The notes beneath the pieces were generated by a model. It was not told the DNA's origin. It did not search any database and saw only the letters and a list, made by a program, of their open reading frames with translations. The position numbers were made by a program, and so were the translations under genes. Positions 5,894-7,090 of a stretch of DNA of 7,090 nt are shown here, in pieces (the first letter of the stretch is position 1; every line of letters begins with the position of its first letter). Source of the stretch: Caldifarciminota bacterium RBG_13_43_14 (lineage in GTDB: Bacteria; Hydrothermota; Tepidihabitantia; SM23-42); the NCBI GenBank assembly GCA_001771735.1, contig MEUM01000149.1, positions 831-7,920 of the forward strand, read 5' to 3'.

Positions 5894-7090
5894 ATGGTCA
5901 AGGGTTATTTCACTTTTGTCCTGCACAGCCATCTGCCCTGGGTGATCAATCACGGTCGCTGGCCCCATGGCACAGACTGGCTCAATGAAGCCGCGGTCGA
6001 ATGCTATTTACCGATACTGAATTATTTGAACCGGCTGGTCGATGAAGGTCATGAACCGGGGTTGATCATCGGCTTAACCCCGATACTGCAGGAACAGCTA
6101 AAATGCCCGGCTTTTCCGACTGAGATCAATTATTATTTTGATAATAAAATCGATGCGGCGCAAGAGGATATCAAGGAATTCGAACGCACCGGGCAGAAGC
6201 ATTTTTTATCAACCGCAAAAATGTGGCTGGAATATTATCAGGCGATCAAAAATGATTTCAATGAACGGTATCATAAGGATATTGTAAATGCTTTTAAAAA
6301 TCTTCAGCAACAAACTTCGGTTGAAATAATAACCTCGGCCGCAACCCATGGTTATTTACCGCTTTTGAAATTTGACCGTTCAGTCAATGCCCAGATCAAA
6401 CTGGGGCAGTCGGTTTATCAGAAGAACTTTTCCCGGCCGGCTACGGGCATATGGCTGCCCGAATGCGCCTACCGTCCCGCCTATCAATGGAAAACACCGG
6501 TCGGCAATGATGAGAATTTATATCAGCGTAAATCGGTTGATGAAATTGTTAGCCAGAACGGACTTAAATATTTTATAATTGATTCACATTTGTTAAAGGG
6601 CGGCACGGCGATCGGCGTATATCTTGCGCGCTTCAAAGAATTACGGCGCCTCTGGCAGCAATTTAGAAAGGAATTCCATGAAATAAAACAGGATTTCATA
6701 AAAACACCTCATGATATTTATCTGGTGGCATCGAACCCGAACATAAATCCGGTTGCACTGTTCGTTCGAGATCCAACTACTGCCCTGCAGGTATGGAGCG
6801 GTGAATTAGGTTACCCGGGAGATGGCTGCTATCTTGATTTCCATAAAAAGAAATTCCCCGGTGGTTTACGCTATTGGCGGGTAACGAATCCAAAAATTGA
6901 CCTAGCGCTTAAACAACCGTATGACCCTGAAGAAATTGAACGACGGGTAACCGAGCATGCACGGCACTTCGTGCAGCTTTTGCTTTCAATTTCACATCAA
7001 TATTATAATGAAAACAAGAAACCGGCATTTATCTGTACGCCCTTTGATACCGAATTGTTCGGACACTGGTGGTTTGAAGGTCCCAGATGG
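5894..7090 (+). CDS. GH57 1,4-alpha-glucan branching enzyme (partial, runs off the right edge)
   Basis: The frame is open for 399 codons to the window end without a stop. The family (GH57/DUF1957, usually about 520-560 residues) cuts an alpha-1,4-glucan and rejoins it as an alpha-1,6 branch (EC 2.4.1.18) during glycogen synthesis in the cytoplasm. Conserved regions appear in order: LHSHLPW (residues 10-16), GLTP (60-63), GIWLPECAYRPAY with the expected nucleophile Glu190, the IDSHLLKGG segment, RDPTTALQVWS and GYPGDGCYLDFH, and TPFDTELFGHWWFEGPRW near the edge with the expected acid/base Asp385. No signal peptide is present, as expected. The start MVKGYF is placed directly before the first GH57 strand, as in relatives; an ATG seven bases earlier is out of frame. 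There is no ribosome binding site. About 130-160 C-terminal residues lie outside the window. The branching role fits better than alpha-amylase because of the extended DUF1957-type middle segment. Confidence 0.9.
   Translation, partial: MVKGYFTFVLHSHLPWVINHGRWPHGTDWLNEAAVECYLPILNYLNRLVDEGHEPGLIIGLTPILQEQLKCPAFPTEINYYFDNKIDAAQEDIKEFERTGQKHFLSTAKMWLEYYQAIKNDFNERYHKDIVNAFKNLQQQTSVEIITSAATHGYLPLLKFDRSVNAQIKLGQSVYQKNFSRPATGIWLPECAYRPAYQWKTPVGNDENLYQRKSVDEIVSQNGLKYFIIDSHLLKGGTAIGVYLARFKELRRLWQQFRKEFHEIKQDFIKTPHDIYLVASNPNINPVALFVRDPTTALQVWSGELGYPGDGCYLDFHKKKFPGGLRYWRVTNPKIDLALKQPYDPEEIERRVTEHARHFVQLLLSISHQYYNENKKPAFICTPFDTELFGHWWFEGPRW

Noticed and set aside
1..7090. tRNA, rRNA, CRISPR array or insertion sequence
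   Set aside because: No cloverleaf-like segment, regularly spaced direct repeats, transposase frame or terminal inverted repeats were seen.

Overview
The window reads as part of an uncultured bacterium of the FCB superphylum or a neighbouring candidate phylum (WOR-3/Stahlbacteria- or Cloacimonadota-like). The reasons are a type IX secretion (T9SS) C-terminal sorting domain, a gingipain-type C25 peptidase fused to FG-GAP repeats with the tail motif WPQFHHDYQRTG, an RHS core fragment with the GFTGKE motif, and a GH57 branching enzyme. The lineage is an inference from gene content; there is no rRNA or other phylogenetic marker here.

Layout from left to right. Positions 1-345 hold the terminal part of an RHS-repeat core on the minus strand, cut off at its N-terminus and ended by a TAG right after the conserved DPTG junction. 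This piece is richer in GC (about 53 % in 101-300) than the protease gene (about 37 % in two 60-base samples). Positions 380-1843 (minus) encode a complete 487-residue secreted protein: signal peptide, seven degenerate repeats of about 50 residues that suggest a beta-propeller, and a T9SS type A sorting domain. A 178-base gap (1844-2021) contains its promoter. Positions 2022-5552 (minus) encode a 1176-residue secreted C25 cysteine peptidase with propeptide, catalytic domain (His486, Cys518), a CARDB-like domain and an FG-GAP/VCBS propeller, but no T9SS sorting domain. Positions 5553-5893 are a divergent intergenic region with two back-to-back promoters and a leader of about 250 bases for the protease. 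From 5894 to the right edge (plus) runs the first 399 residues of a GH57 1,4-alpha-glucan branching enzyme, open at the window end.

The two complete minus-strand genes both encode exported, repeat-rich proteins, but each has its own promoter, so they need not be one operon. The GH57 gene is divergent and belongs to cytoplasmic glycogen metabolism; no functional link with the secreted proteins is visible. The most notable regulatory observation is that all three recognisable promoters have a TTGAC(A/C) -35 box, exactly 16 bases, and a TAAAAT or TACAAT -10 box, and that the GH57 start codon falls at the predicted transcription start, which suggests a leaderless mRNA.
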